A stretch of DNA of 64,000 nt from G963678255 sp963678255 (GTDB lineage: Bacteria; Cloacimonadota; Cloacimonadia; Cloacimonadales; WRIO01): assembly GCA_963678255.2 (NCBI GenBank), contig OY782778.1, positions 310,001 to 374,000 of the forward strand, written 5' to 3'. The position numbers and the translations under genes are program-made. Below, one piece after another: positions 33,436 through 41,129 of this stretch. Position 1 is the stretch's first letter; each line of letters starts with the position of its first letter. The notes under the pieces are model-generated. The model made no database searches. It had not been told where the DNA came from and saw only the letters and a list, made by a program, of their open reading frames with translations.

Positions 33436-35237
33436 GCGTAGTCGTTGGTATTAACGCATTTGGACAAAATCCTTCTGCTTGTTTGGTACTAAATGGGCAA
33501 TTAGTATCTTTTTCACATGAAGAAAGATTTAATCGTTTAAAGGGCTCATACGGTTTATTTCCATCTTTAGCACTAAATTGGTGTTTACAGAGCAACAAGC
33601 TAAATTTAGACGAAGTAGATTATATAGCAATAAATTGGGATTGTCAAAAATATCCAAAGACAATAGTAAAAAATCTGATTAGTTTTAAAGCCAAAGAGTT
33701 TTTTAGTAATGAAAAGACAAAAGTTTCAAATAGTAGTAGACATAATTTTATGACGATATATGATTGTCTATATGGTTATTCACCAGAACATTTTCGCAAA
33801 AAAATCTATGATGGGATAAAAGAAGCTGGCATAAAAGGAACCATCAAGGAAATTGTGTTTGTAGATCATCATTTATCTCATGCCTATCAATCATATTATC
33901 AAAGTAATTTCAATGATTCTTTGGTTTTAGTTGCAGATGGTCATGGAGAAGATAATTGTGTATCAGGATATAAAGTTCAGAACAATCAGTTTAGTAAGAT
34001 ATTGAATTATAAGATTCCCTATTCATTAGGTTGGTATTATTGTGGATTTACCTCATATTTAGGATTTAAGGGGAACAGAGATGAGGGCAAATTTATGGGT
34101 TTAGCCGCCTTTGGAGAAAGTCGGGCAGATAAGAATCCTTGGCTTTCAAGACTAGAGAAGATAATAAAAATTACTAAAGATGGATATGAGCTTAATCCTT
34201 ATTATTTTAAAATGGGAAATACTGATTATCACCCACGATTTACAAATGCCTTAGTTGATTTTATAGTTTCTTATAATCCAAAACTAATCCCTATCTCATT
34301 AAATGAAAAATGTGAGATAAATGGTAGTTTACAAAACAAATATTTGCTAGAAGAATATGTTGATTTAGCCTATGCAGTACAGACGAAGTTAGAAGAAGCT
34401 GTAGTTTCTTTAGTCAAAAAGATGATAGTTGAAACGCAGACAAAAAAACTTTGTCTATCTGGAGGGATCTTTATGAATTGCAAGGTAAATCATGCAATTT
34501 ATAAACATGCAGGAGTGGAAGATATATTTATCCATCCGGCATCTTCTGATGATGGATCTCCAATCGGTTCAGCATTATATCTTTCTTCTCAATTGGGATT
34601 TAATGTACGAAATGCATTGCGAACCGTACAATATGGTGCTACATTCAATAACCAAGAGATCTTAAATACCATAAAAGCATGTGGGATTACTTATAAATCA
34701 TGTGATGATATAGCCAGCGACGTAGCTCAGTTATTGCATCAGGAAAAGTTTATTGGATGGTTTCAAGGTGGAGCTGAAATGGGAGCAAGAGCTTTAGGTG
34801 GTAGAAGTATTATTTCGTCTCCCATTAAAGACAATATAAAGGAGAGGTTGAATAATCAAGTAAAATATCGTGAAGCTTGGCGACCATATTGTCCATCAAT
34901 GCTCTGTGAATTCAAAGACAATTATTTAGACAAAAGTCCTGAAAGTCCTTTTATGATCATGGCTTCCGAAGCAACTGGCTTAATGTCAAAGGTTGCTCCA
35001 GCTACCGTGCATATTGATAATACAGTACGTCCTCAAACTGTTAAGCAAGAAGACTTGCCTTTATGGTATCAATTAATAGAAAACTATTATAAACTTAGTG
35101 GTCATCCAATAATCTTGAATACTTCGTTTAATGTAAGAAGTGAACCTATCGTAAATTCACCAATAGATGCGATACGGACATTTTATTCTACAGGTTTAAA
35201 TGCTTTGGCCATTGGGGATTATTTAATCACAAAATAG
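33432..35237 (+). CDS. Carbamoyltransferase, NodU/CmcH/TobZ family
   Basis: A 601-residue enzyme. The N-terminal Kae1-like domain has 'VVGINAFGQNPSACLVLNGQLVSFSHEERFNRLKGS', 'HHLSHAYQSYYQS', 'VADGHGEDNCVSGYK' and 'LCLSGGIFMNCKVN'. The C-terminal YrdC-like domain has 'GWFQGGAEMGARALGGRSIISSP' and 'NTSFNVRSEPIVNSP'. The family moves a carbamoyl group from carbamoyl phosphate, via an adenylate, to hydroxyls of sugars or antibiotics (nodulation factors, cephamycin, tobramycin). It is the last gene of the plus-strand cluster, with a 4-base overlap and a GGAG site. Confidence 0.93.
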   Translation: MSVVVGINAFGQNPSACLVLNGQLVSFSHEERFNRLKGSYGLFPSLALNWCLQSNKLNLDEVDYIAINWDCQKYPKTIVKNLISFKAKEFFSNEKTKVSNSSRHNFMTIYDCLYGYSPEHFRKKIYDGIKEAGIKGTIKEIVFVDHHLSHAYQSYYQSNFNDSLVLVADGHGEDNCVSGYKVQNNQFSKILNYKIPYSLGWYYCGFTSYLGFKGNRDEGKFMGLAAFGESRADKNPWLSRLEKIIKITKDGYELNPYYFKMGNTDYHPRFTNALVDFIVSYNPKLIPISLNEKCEINGSLQNKYLLEEYVDLAYAVQTKLEEAVVSLVKKMIVETQTKKLCLSGGIFMNCKVNHAIYKHAGVEDIFIHPASSDDGSPIGSALYLSSQLGFNVRNALRTVQYGATFNNQEILNTIKACGITYKSCDDIASDVAQLLHQEKFIGWFQGGAEMGARALGGRSIISSPIKDNIKERLNNQVKYREAWRPYCPSMLCEFKDNYLDKSPESPFMIMASEATGLMSKVAPATVHIDNTVRPQTVKQEDLPLWYQLIENYYKLSGHPIILNTSFNVRSEPIVNSPIDAIRTFYSTGLNALAIGDYLITK

Positions 35238-35248
35238 AATCAATATTA

Positions 35249-35266
35249 GCAACACTGGCGTGTTGC
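35249..35266. repeat. Palindromic repeat (GCAACACT family)
   Basis: GCAACACTGGCGTGTTGC, followed by AGATAAAAGCTC. Relatives at 29363 and 60346 share the stem and the AGATAA tail. It abuts the first 206-bp repeat. Confidence 0.6.
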
Positions 35267-35273
35267 AGATAAA

Positions 35274-35733
35274 AGCTCATATCAGGCTGTTGCCTGTTTG
35301 GTAAAAATGAAACACCTTGTTTTGAGATTGTCCTTTTAAAAAATTGACATCTATTGGAGAAGATATGGATATTTCTTTGAGATAGTATTGTTCATTACTT
35401 TTGTCTTGATACCTGGATATTTAATATATTTTATGGATTAATTAATTAAAATAGACAAATACACAAGGTGTTTCATAGGAGCTCATATCAGGCTGTTGCC
35501 TGTTTGGTAAAAATGAAACACCTTGTTTTGAGATTGTCCTTTTAAAAAATTGACATCTATTGGAGAAGATATGGATATTTCTTTGAGATAGTATTGTTCA
35601 TTACTTTTGTCTTGATACCTGGATATTTAATATATTTTATGGATTAATTAATTAAAATAGACAAATACACAAGGTGTTTCATAGGAGCTCATATCAGGCT
35701 GTTGCCTGTTTGGTAAAAATGAAACACCTTGTT
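35274..35733 (+). repeat. 206-bp tandem repeat, 2.2 units
   Basis: Units begin with AGCTCATATCAGG at 35274, 35480 and 35686. The first two are almost identical and the third is cut after 48 bases where the IS110-family element begins. Each unit contains a 14-bp perfect inverted repeat (ACAAGGTGTTTCAT / ATGAAACACCTTGT) across the unit junction, with an inner AGGC/GCCT stem. The same unit occurs at 37369, 60396 and 62591 onward. Confidence 0.9.
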
Positions 35734-35812
35734 ATATCTCTGTAAAAATCAAAATATTTTTGACAATTAGTATCAAAATGTTGTATTTATGATCAAAAAG
35801 GAGGGACTTAAA

Positions 35813-37141
35813 ATGAGAAAAAAAAATGAGAAAATTGAATCAGCATCTAACGAAATTTCAGTAATCAATCATCACTCTGCAGGAATCGATATTGGTTCCA
35901 AAGAAAATTGGGTAAGTGTATCTCCTACTATTTGTGAAGATCATATACGCAAATTTGGTTCTTATACCTGCGATTTAAATGCTATAGCTGATTGGTTAAC
36001 TTCTTGCAAAGTAACATCAGTGGCAATGGAATCAACCGGAATCTATTGGATTCCCCTCTATGAAATACTTGAATCAAGAGGTTTTAAATTAAGTTTATGC
36101 AATGCAAAACATGTTAAAAATGCACCAGGTAGAAAGAAAACAGATAAATTTGATTGTGATTGGCTGAGAAAATTACATTCCTATGGTCTCCTAACACCCT
36201 CATTTATTCCGGAGAAGAATATACGAGAAATAAAAGCATTAACTCGTTATAGAGACAAATTAGTTAAAGAGAATAACATACATATCCAGCATATGCAAAA
36301 AGCCTTAACTCTAATGAACTTTTATCTTCATCAAGTCATTTCTGACATTACTGGCAAGACAGGAATGAGTATAATAAAAGCAATACTTTCAGGAGAGACA
36401 AATCCTGAAGTTCTTGTGTCATATAAAAAGAAAGGTGTAAAAAAAAGTAATGAAGAGATCATTAAAGCATTGAGTGGTAGTCTGCAATTTGAACAACTGT
36501 ACATTCTCAAACAGGCAGTAAATTTTTATGAATTTTTCTTATCAAAAATTGAAGAGACAGATTCACAGATTAATAATTTATTTTTATTAATGAGTCAACC
36601 AATTGATGAGGACAATATTTCAATTGAAGAAAATGATAGTAATGATATTAATCATAACATCGTTCAAGCAATAGGTGTTGACTTATGTGAGATACCTGGT
36701 CTTAATATACTATCAGTAGAAAAGTTAATTGGAGAGACAGGCTTTGATATGAGTAAATGGAAAAATAGTAAAAATTTTACATCTTGGCTTGGATTATCTC
36801 CGAATCAAAGAATAACCGGAGGGACAGTTTTTCAAAATAGTACAAATAAAGTTCAAAGTAATGCAGCTTCAATTTTTCGACAATGTGCAACTACATTGAG
36901 AAACAGCCATAGTTATTTAGGTGCATTTTTCCGTAAAAAGATGGCACAAATTGGTTATCAGAAGGCAATAACAGCTACAAGCAGAAAAATAGCAGTTATC
37001 TATTATACAATGATTCGATATAAAAAATCCTATTCTGAATTAGGAGAAAATTTTTATGAAGAATTGAATAGAAAGAAAATGGAAGATAACTTTAAAAAAT
37101 TGGCAAAAAAACTTGGTTATGAAATCAAACAAGTAGTTTAA
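35813..37141 (+). CDS. IS110-family transposase (DEDD type)
   Basis: About 442 residues. The N-terminal RuvC-like domain has 'AGIDIGSKENWVSV' (Asp), 'VAMESTGIYW' (Glu) and 'KTDKFDCDWLRKL' (two Asp), the DEDD set. The C-terminal Transposase_20 domain has 'LCEIPGLNILSVEKLIGETGFDMSKW', 'WLGLSPNQRITGGTVF' and 'NAASIFRQCATTLRNS', which should hold the catalytic Ser. The enzyme recombines DNA under guidance of a bridge RNA in characterised relatives. I chose the ATG at 35813 because AAAGGAGG ends 9 bases before it; an upstream in-frame ATG at 35789 has no ribosome-binding site. Confidence 0.93.
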   Translation: MRKKNEKIESASNEISVINHHSAGIDIGSKENWVSVSPTICEDHIRKFGSYTCDLNAIADWLTSCKVTSVAMESTGIYWIPLYEILESRGFKLSLCNAKHVKNAPGRKKTDKFDCDWLRKLHSYGLLTPSFIPEKNIREIKALTRYRDKLVKENNIHIQHMQKALTLMNFYLHQVISDITGKTGMSIIKAILSGETNPEVLVSYKKKGVKKSNEEIIKALSGSLQFEQLYILKQAVNFYEFFLSKIEETDSQINNLFLLMSQPIDEDNISIEENDSNDINHNIVQAIGVDLCEIPGLNILSVEKLIGETGFDMSKWKNSKNFTSWLGLSPNQRITGGTVFQNSTNKVQSNAASIFRQCATTLRNSHSYLGAFFRKKMAQIGYQKAITATSRKIAVIYYTMIRYKKSYSELGENFYEELNRKKMEDNFKKLAKKLGYEIKQVV

Positions 37142-37146
37142 TTAAA

Positions 37147-37308
37147 AAAATATTTTGCAAAAGGCCGTTTTATCATTGGTGGATAAATCCCCGTATAGGA
37201 GCTTGGTTGCTTATGCTTTTTTGTTTTGATAACTGGTGAGATATTTGAAAAAATATTATCCCGAATAGGAGATTAAATAGATTTAATAGCATAAGTGCAA
37301 AATATTTT
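37147..37308 (+). ncRNA. Bridge-RNA-like structure at the 3' end of the IS110 element
   Basis: A 13-bp stem (37147-37159 with 37296-37308) is stacked on an 8-bp stem (CTTATGCT 37210-37217 with AGCATAAG 37288-37295). This leaves two internal loops, 37160-37209 and 37218-37287. Both loops contain TGGTG and then CCCG.ATAGGAG, so they look like paired versions of one design. Bridge RNAs of IS110/IS1111 elements have two such loops, one for target and one for donor DNA. A position downstream of the transposase matches the IS1111 subgroup. Base-pairing is read by eye. Confidence 0.55.
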
Positions 37309-37368
37309 ATATCATAAAACAATAAAATTATAGTTAAATAAGGATTTTATATTAGATAGAATTAAATA

Positions 37369-37795
37369 AGACAAATACACAAGGTGTTTCATAGGAGCTC
37401 ATATCAGGCTGTTGCCTGTTTGGTAAAAATGAAACACCTTGTTTTGAGATTGTCCTTTTAAAAAATTGACATCTATTGGAGAAGATATGGATATTTCTTT
37501 GAGATAGTAGTGTTCATTTCTTTTGTCTTGATACTTGGATATTTAATATATTTTATGGATTAATTAATTAAAATAGACAAATACACAAGATGTTTCATAG
37601 GAGATAAGAGATAATCATCATCGTTGGAGGATATCTTTAGGATGGCATATGTTGAATAAAGTCTTTTCATTTCTTTGAGAGGGTATTGTTCTTTTCATTT
37701 CTTTTGTCTTGATACCTGGATATTTAATATATTTTATGGATTGATTAATTATTTAAAATAGACAAATACACAAGGTGTTTCATAGGAGCATCTAA
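37369..37795 (+). repeat. 206-bp repeat, full and variant units right of the IS110 element
   Basis: One complete unit runs from about 37398 to 37603 with a few changes. It is followed by a variant unit in which the middle is replaced by GTTGGAGGATATCTTTAGG (also found at 60042) before the common end GATACCTGGATATTTAATAT. The series stops after TTTCATAGGAGC at about 37790. Confidence 0.85.
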
Positions 37796-37826
37796 AAAAT
37801 ACTAATGAAATATCTTAATTTAAAAT

Positions 37827-37876
37827 TAAAAAACCCCCGAAGGCGGGGGTAAAAAGAGGAGGAGGATTATTTACTT
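37827..37876 (-). ncRNA. Putative tiny RNA with CCUCCUCCUC motif, copy 2
   Basis: Same design as 12338-12387. On the minus strand TTGCCA (37913-37908), an 18-base spacer and TTATAT (37889-37884) precede about 50 bases containing CCTCCTCCTC, which end in a CCCCCG/CGGGGG terminator stem (37834-37849, loop differing from copy 1) with a T tract. The preserved promoter, C-run and terminator against changed loops argue for function. No ORF of useful size is present. Confidence 0.5.
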
Positions 37877-38156
37877 CTACTTAATATAACTCCAAATTTT
37901 GAAAATGTGGCAATTTATTTTCAATTATTTAAAAAAATATTAAAAAACTTTTTTCTATTGGATGATATCTTTATACTGTAATCCCTGTTTTTATTATTAT
38001 TATATTTATTAAACATAATTATAAGAAACAGATAGGTCGAATTGATCAAGACTTGCTGATAAAAAAGCTCAATTTTACAAGAGATCTTTGTTTGGGCTGA
38101 AAATTGGAGAGAGATGAATTTTCTTCATACATCGTTGTTTTATTATTTAAAAGATT

Positions 38157-38183
38157 TTGACAATATTCATTTAATAATATAAA
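38157..38183 (+). promoter_or_regulatory. Likely promoter of the methyltransferase gene
   Basis: TTGACA at 38157-38162 and TATAAA at 38178-38183, 15 bases apart (or TAAAGA at 17), about 45 bases before the ATG at 38226. Confidence 0.4.
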
Positions 38184-38225
38184 GAGTTTTTAGTATTTGT
38201 AAATAAAAGAAAATGCAGGTAGAAG

Positions 38226-38864
38226 ATGTTAAAGAAGATTAAGCATATGTCAGAGTTATCATATTGGAAAAGACAATTTACAAAAGAGAAGGGTGCTCTG
38301 GAATCTGGTTGGTACAAAGATATAATGTTATTAATGGCAGATGAGAAAGACGATGAATTCTTAAGAGATAAAGTAGTAGCAGACTTTGGCTGTGGGCCAC
38401 GTGATACATTAGGATGGGTACAATCTACATCGCATAGAATTGGATTGGATGTACTTTCTAAGGAATATTTACAATTTAATATCAGTAACAACAACACAAT
38501 CTATCCTGTTGTTACAGAGGATAAAATCGCTTTACCAGATAATTATGTTGATGTTCTTTTTACCATGAATGCTTTAGATCATGTAAAAAATCTCAGGAAT
38601 ATTTGTGATGAAATCTCTAGGATTATGAAGCCAGGGGGGATTTTAATTGCTTCATTTAATATGGAAGAGACTGCTACCTTGTCTGAGCCTCAAATACTTA
38701 ATGAAAAGAAGCTATCTGATAATCTGTTATCTTCATTTAGTATCACACAAGAGAAGCGGACAATTTCGGCAAATACAAGAAGATCAGTTGATAATTTTAA
38801 TAATAAAGCACAAGTAGATTTGAATAAACCATATTATTATTGGGTAAAAGCAATAAAAAAGTAG
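38226..38864 (+). CDS. Class I SAM-dependent methyltransferase
   Basis: A 212-residue protein with a Methyltransf_11-like core: 'VVADFGCGPRDTLGWVQ' (motif I, about residues 57-73), 'RIGLDVLSKEYL' (acidic end of strand 2), 'YVDVLFTMNALDHVKNLRNICDEISRIMKPGGILIASFN' (motifs II-III). The target is unknown. It stands alone between a repeat region and the sigma-54 activator gene, 111 bases upstream of the latter. Met8 is an alternative start. Confidence 0.82.
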   Translation: MLKKIKHMSELSYWKRQFTKEKGALESGWYKDIMLLMADEKDDEFLRDKVVADFGCGPRDTLGWVQSTSHRIGLDVLSKEYLQFNISNNNTIYPVVTEDKIALPDNYVDVLFTMNALDHVKNLRNICDEISRIMKPGGILIASFNMEETATLSEPQILNEKKLSDNLLSSFSITQEKRTISANTRRSVDNFNNKAQVDLNKPYYYWVKAIKK

Positions 38865-38975
38865 TTCTGACCAGGTAAGCCACAAGTATTCTTTTAAGAT
38901 TGTGGGGAAAATGTTTATCTAAGAACCCAGTATATAAAGAAGGAAATATAAAGAAAAGGCACAAAGAAGGTTTGA

Positions 38976-40871
38976 ATGTTAGAGAGAAGTGAACATAAAA
39001 AGATTATTACTCAATCTCAAAACAGATGTATAAAAATGGGTCTATGTCCCGACATGATCTATAGTAAAAAGATAATATCTGGGCATGATCTTGACAATTT
39101 GACTACAAAAAATAGAACATTAATCAAATTGGCAGAACCGTTTATGAAACAGTTAAATGACTTTGTTCAAAGCTCAGATTTTCTCACAATTCTTACAGAT
39201 AATGAAGGCTGTATTCTCAGAATTTATGGCAGTGATCGAATTTTACAGGAAGCTTCAAAGCTGAAAATGATTCCCGGAGCGTATATGTCAGAAGAACATA
39301 TAGGGACCAATGCCATGGGAACAGTTTTAGTAGAAGATAAACCCTTGCAATTAGTCAGCACAGATCATTTTATCAAAGCCTATCATCGTTGGACATGTTC
39401 CTGTGCTCCTATTCATAATCCAGAAGGAAAGTTAATTGGTTCCTTAGACTTAACAGGCAATACATCATTTGTTCATACGCATACATTAGGGATGGTAGTC
39501 GCAGCAGCTTATGCATTGGAAAACACATTAAGTATCAATATGTATCAAACCCAATTGATCAAATCAAAAAATAATATGGTAAATATTTTCAATTCGATTC
39601 CTGCTGGTATTATTACTTCTGATCTTTCTGGAAACATTAAGTTTCATAATGATCATTTCATGGAACTTTTTGGACTGGATAAACATTCTTTTCAAACCAA
39701 GAAGATATGGGATTTTTTTGAAGGGTGGAATTCAGTGGTTACCTCTCTTCATCAAAGACAACCTTTTCTTGATGAGGATGTCTATGTGACTTCATACAAA
39801 AATCTTTTACAATTAAATCTGAGTGCGTATCCAATGTATGACTTTTCGAATGATCTGGAAGAGATAATATTTGTTTTTAAAGATGTGAAAAAAGTACGCA
39901 AACTTGCCAATAGAATCATGGGTAGAAAAGCAATATATACTTTTGACAAAATTGTAACACAAAATAAAGAATTTCTTAATATTATTGAATTTGCCATGAA
40001 GGTTGCTGACAGTAAATCAACCATACTGATAACTGGGGAAAGTGGTACAGGCAAGGAGATAATTGCTCAGTCCATACATAATTATAGCAACCGTAAAAAT
40101 GAGTCATTTATTGCAGTCAATTGTGGAGCTATTCCAAAAACACTCATTGAATCAGAGCTATTTGGTTATGTAGAAGGTGCTTTTACCGGAGCGAAAAGAG
40201 GGGGTAATCCTGGTAAGTTTGAAATAGCAGACGGAGGGACAATCTTTCTTGATGAAATTGGAGAAATGCCTCTTGATATGCAAGCTAATCTATTAAGAGT
40301 TATTGAAGAAAGTTATCTCACCCGTATCGGTTCATCCTTACCCATTCCAGTAAATATCAGAATCATCGCCGCGACAAATAGAGATTTAAAACAAGAAGTA
40401 GATGGGGGCAATTTTAGAACAGATTTGTATTACAGGCTAAATGTTCTTCCGATTCATTTACCGCCTTTAAGACAAAGGGTTGATGATATTCCCCTTTTAT
40501 TAGACTATTTTATGGGGAATTTCTCCAAAAGATTAAATAAAAAACTGGTAAAAATTCCTGAGGCAAGTATTAATAATTTGATGAGATATTCATGGCCGGG
40601 AAACATCCGAGAATTAGAAAACTTTGTGGAACTGATCATCAACACAGAGAAAATCCCAATAACCTTGGAAACAAAGAATTCATTAGATCCAGGCAATTTT
40701 ATTTCCAATGAGGATCATATCTTAAATTTAAAAGAATTAGAAAAGCAACATATCATCTATGTTTTGAAAAAAACATCCCATAATATCATGCAAACGGCGA
40801 AATTTTTAGGAATTTCGAGAAATACTTTATACCGAAAGATGGAGGAGTACAGCATTTCTGCTCCGTATTAG
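38976..40871 (+). CDS. Sigma-54-dependent transcriptional activator, AcoR-like
   Basis: A 631-residue regulator. The N-terminal GAF-type sensor (about 45-190) has 'EEHIGTNAMGTVLVEDKPLQLVSTDHFIKAYHRWTCSCAPIHNPEGKLIGSLDLTG', typical of AcoR-like proteins. A PAS domain follows (about 200-305). The AAA+ domain has Walker A 'GESGTGKE' (354-361), the sigma-54 contact loop 'GAFTGA' (401-406) and 'FLDEIGEM'. A Fis-type helix-turn-helix ends the protein (about 600-625). AcoR-like proteins sense small aldehydes, ketones or acids. A sigma-54 promoter and palindromes lie just downstream, before an aldehyde oxidoreductase gene, so it probably controls that operon. Confidence 0.93.
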   Translation: MLERSEHKKIITQSQNRCIKMGLCPDMIYSKKIISGHDLDNLTTKNRTLIKLAEPFMKQLNDFVQSSDFLTILTDNEGCILRIYGSDRILQEASKLKMIPGAYMSEEHIGTNAMGTVLVEDKPLQLVSTDHFIKAYHRWTCSCAPIHNPEGKLIGSLDLTGNTSFVHTHTLGMVVAAAYALENTLSINMYQTQLIKSKNNMVNIFNSIPAGIITSDLSGNIKFHNDHFMELFGLDKHSFQTKKIWDFFEGWNSVVTSLHQRQPFLDEDVYVTSYKNLLQLNLSAYPMYDFSNDLEEIIFVFKDVKKVRKLANRIMGRKAIYTFDKIVTQNKEFLNIIEFAMKVADSKSTILITGESGTGKEIIAQSIHNYSNRKNESFIAVNCGAIPKTLIESELFGYVEGAFTGAKRGGNPGKFEIADGGTIFLDEIGEMPLDMQANLLRVIEESYLTRIGSSLPIPVNIRIIAATNRDLKQEVDGGNFRTDLYYRLNVLPIHLPPLRQRVDDIPLLLDYFMGNFSKRLNKKLVKIPEASINNLMRYSWPGNIRELENFVELIINTEKIPITLETKNSLDPGNFISNEDHILNLKELEKQHIIYVLKKTSHNIMQTAKFLGISRNTLYRKMEEYSISAPY

Positions 40872-40881
40872 GACACTGTCC
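40871..40881. promoter_or_regulatory. Candidate activator-binding palindrome 1
   Basis: GGACA-C-TGTCC, a perfect palindrome that overlaps the stop codon of the activator gene. Half-sites match the second palindrome at 40912. It lies about 105 bases upstream of the sigma-54 promoter, a normal enhancer distance. Confidence 0.5.
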
Positions 40882-40911
40882 CATAAAGAAACACCATTAT
40901 TTAGGAAGTAT

Positions 40912-40928
40912 TGTCCTATTTTAGGACA
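40912..40928. promoter_or_regulatory. Candidate activator-binding palindrome 2
   Basis: TGTCCTA-TTT-TAGGACA, a perfect 7-bp inverted repeat that uses the same TGTCC/GGACA half-sites as the first palindrome, about 60 bases upstream of the sigma-54 promoter. Confidence 0.5.
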
Positions 40929-40978
40929 CATATTTATTACGTATATTATATCCTTATATTTAACAATACATTAGAATT

Positions 40979-40995
40979 ACGGCACAAGTATTGTA
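40979..40995 (+). promoter_or_regulatory. Sigma-54 (-24/-12) promoter of the oxidoreductase operon
   Basis: CGGCACAAGTATTGTA has GG and GT separated by 10 bases and keeps the GGCAC and TTG cores of the sigma-54 consensus (TGGCAC-N5-TTGC). It lies about 140 bases before the start codon at 41130 and directly downstream of a sigma-54 activator gene. Confidence 0.6.
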
Positions 40996-41129
40996 TATGA
41001 TTATACTCATAAGAGAAAATGCAGTTTTTACAGAGATACATTTTTCTGTATTAAGCTGATATTTAGTGAGTTATAATCATTGGTTCAAATTTAGTGAGAG
41101 ATTTGAATCAAAATAAAAGGAGGCAGACA

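Larger units (their letters stand above)
35734..37368 (+). mobile_element. IS110-family insertion sequence in the 206-bp repeats
   Basis: The repeat sequence breaks off at 35733 and resumes near 37369, and the DNA between carries an IS110-type transposase and a structured non-coding 3' end. The spacer before the gene is short (about 80 bases) and the one after it is long (about 225 bases). There are no obvious terminal inverted repeats or target duplication, as usual for the family. Exact ends are uncertain by about 15 bases on the right. Confidence 0.75.

Noticed and set aside
35286..35733. 206-bp repeats as a CRISPR or integron attC array
   Set aside because: The whole unit is repeated rather than short repeats with unique spacers, there are no gene cassettes between units, and no integrase is present.
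35789..35812. Upstream ATG for the IS110 transposase
   Set aside because: AAAGGAGG lies between this ATG and the one at 35813, so the later start is the real one.
38171..38497. 108-codon minus-strand frame
   Set aside because: It is antisense to the methyltransferase gene, covers its promoter, and has no domain pattern.
41094..41129. Twelve-residue extension of the aldehyde ferredoxin oxidoreductase
   Set aside because: The extension lies before the AAAGGAGG site and does not match the conserved N-terminus.
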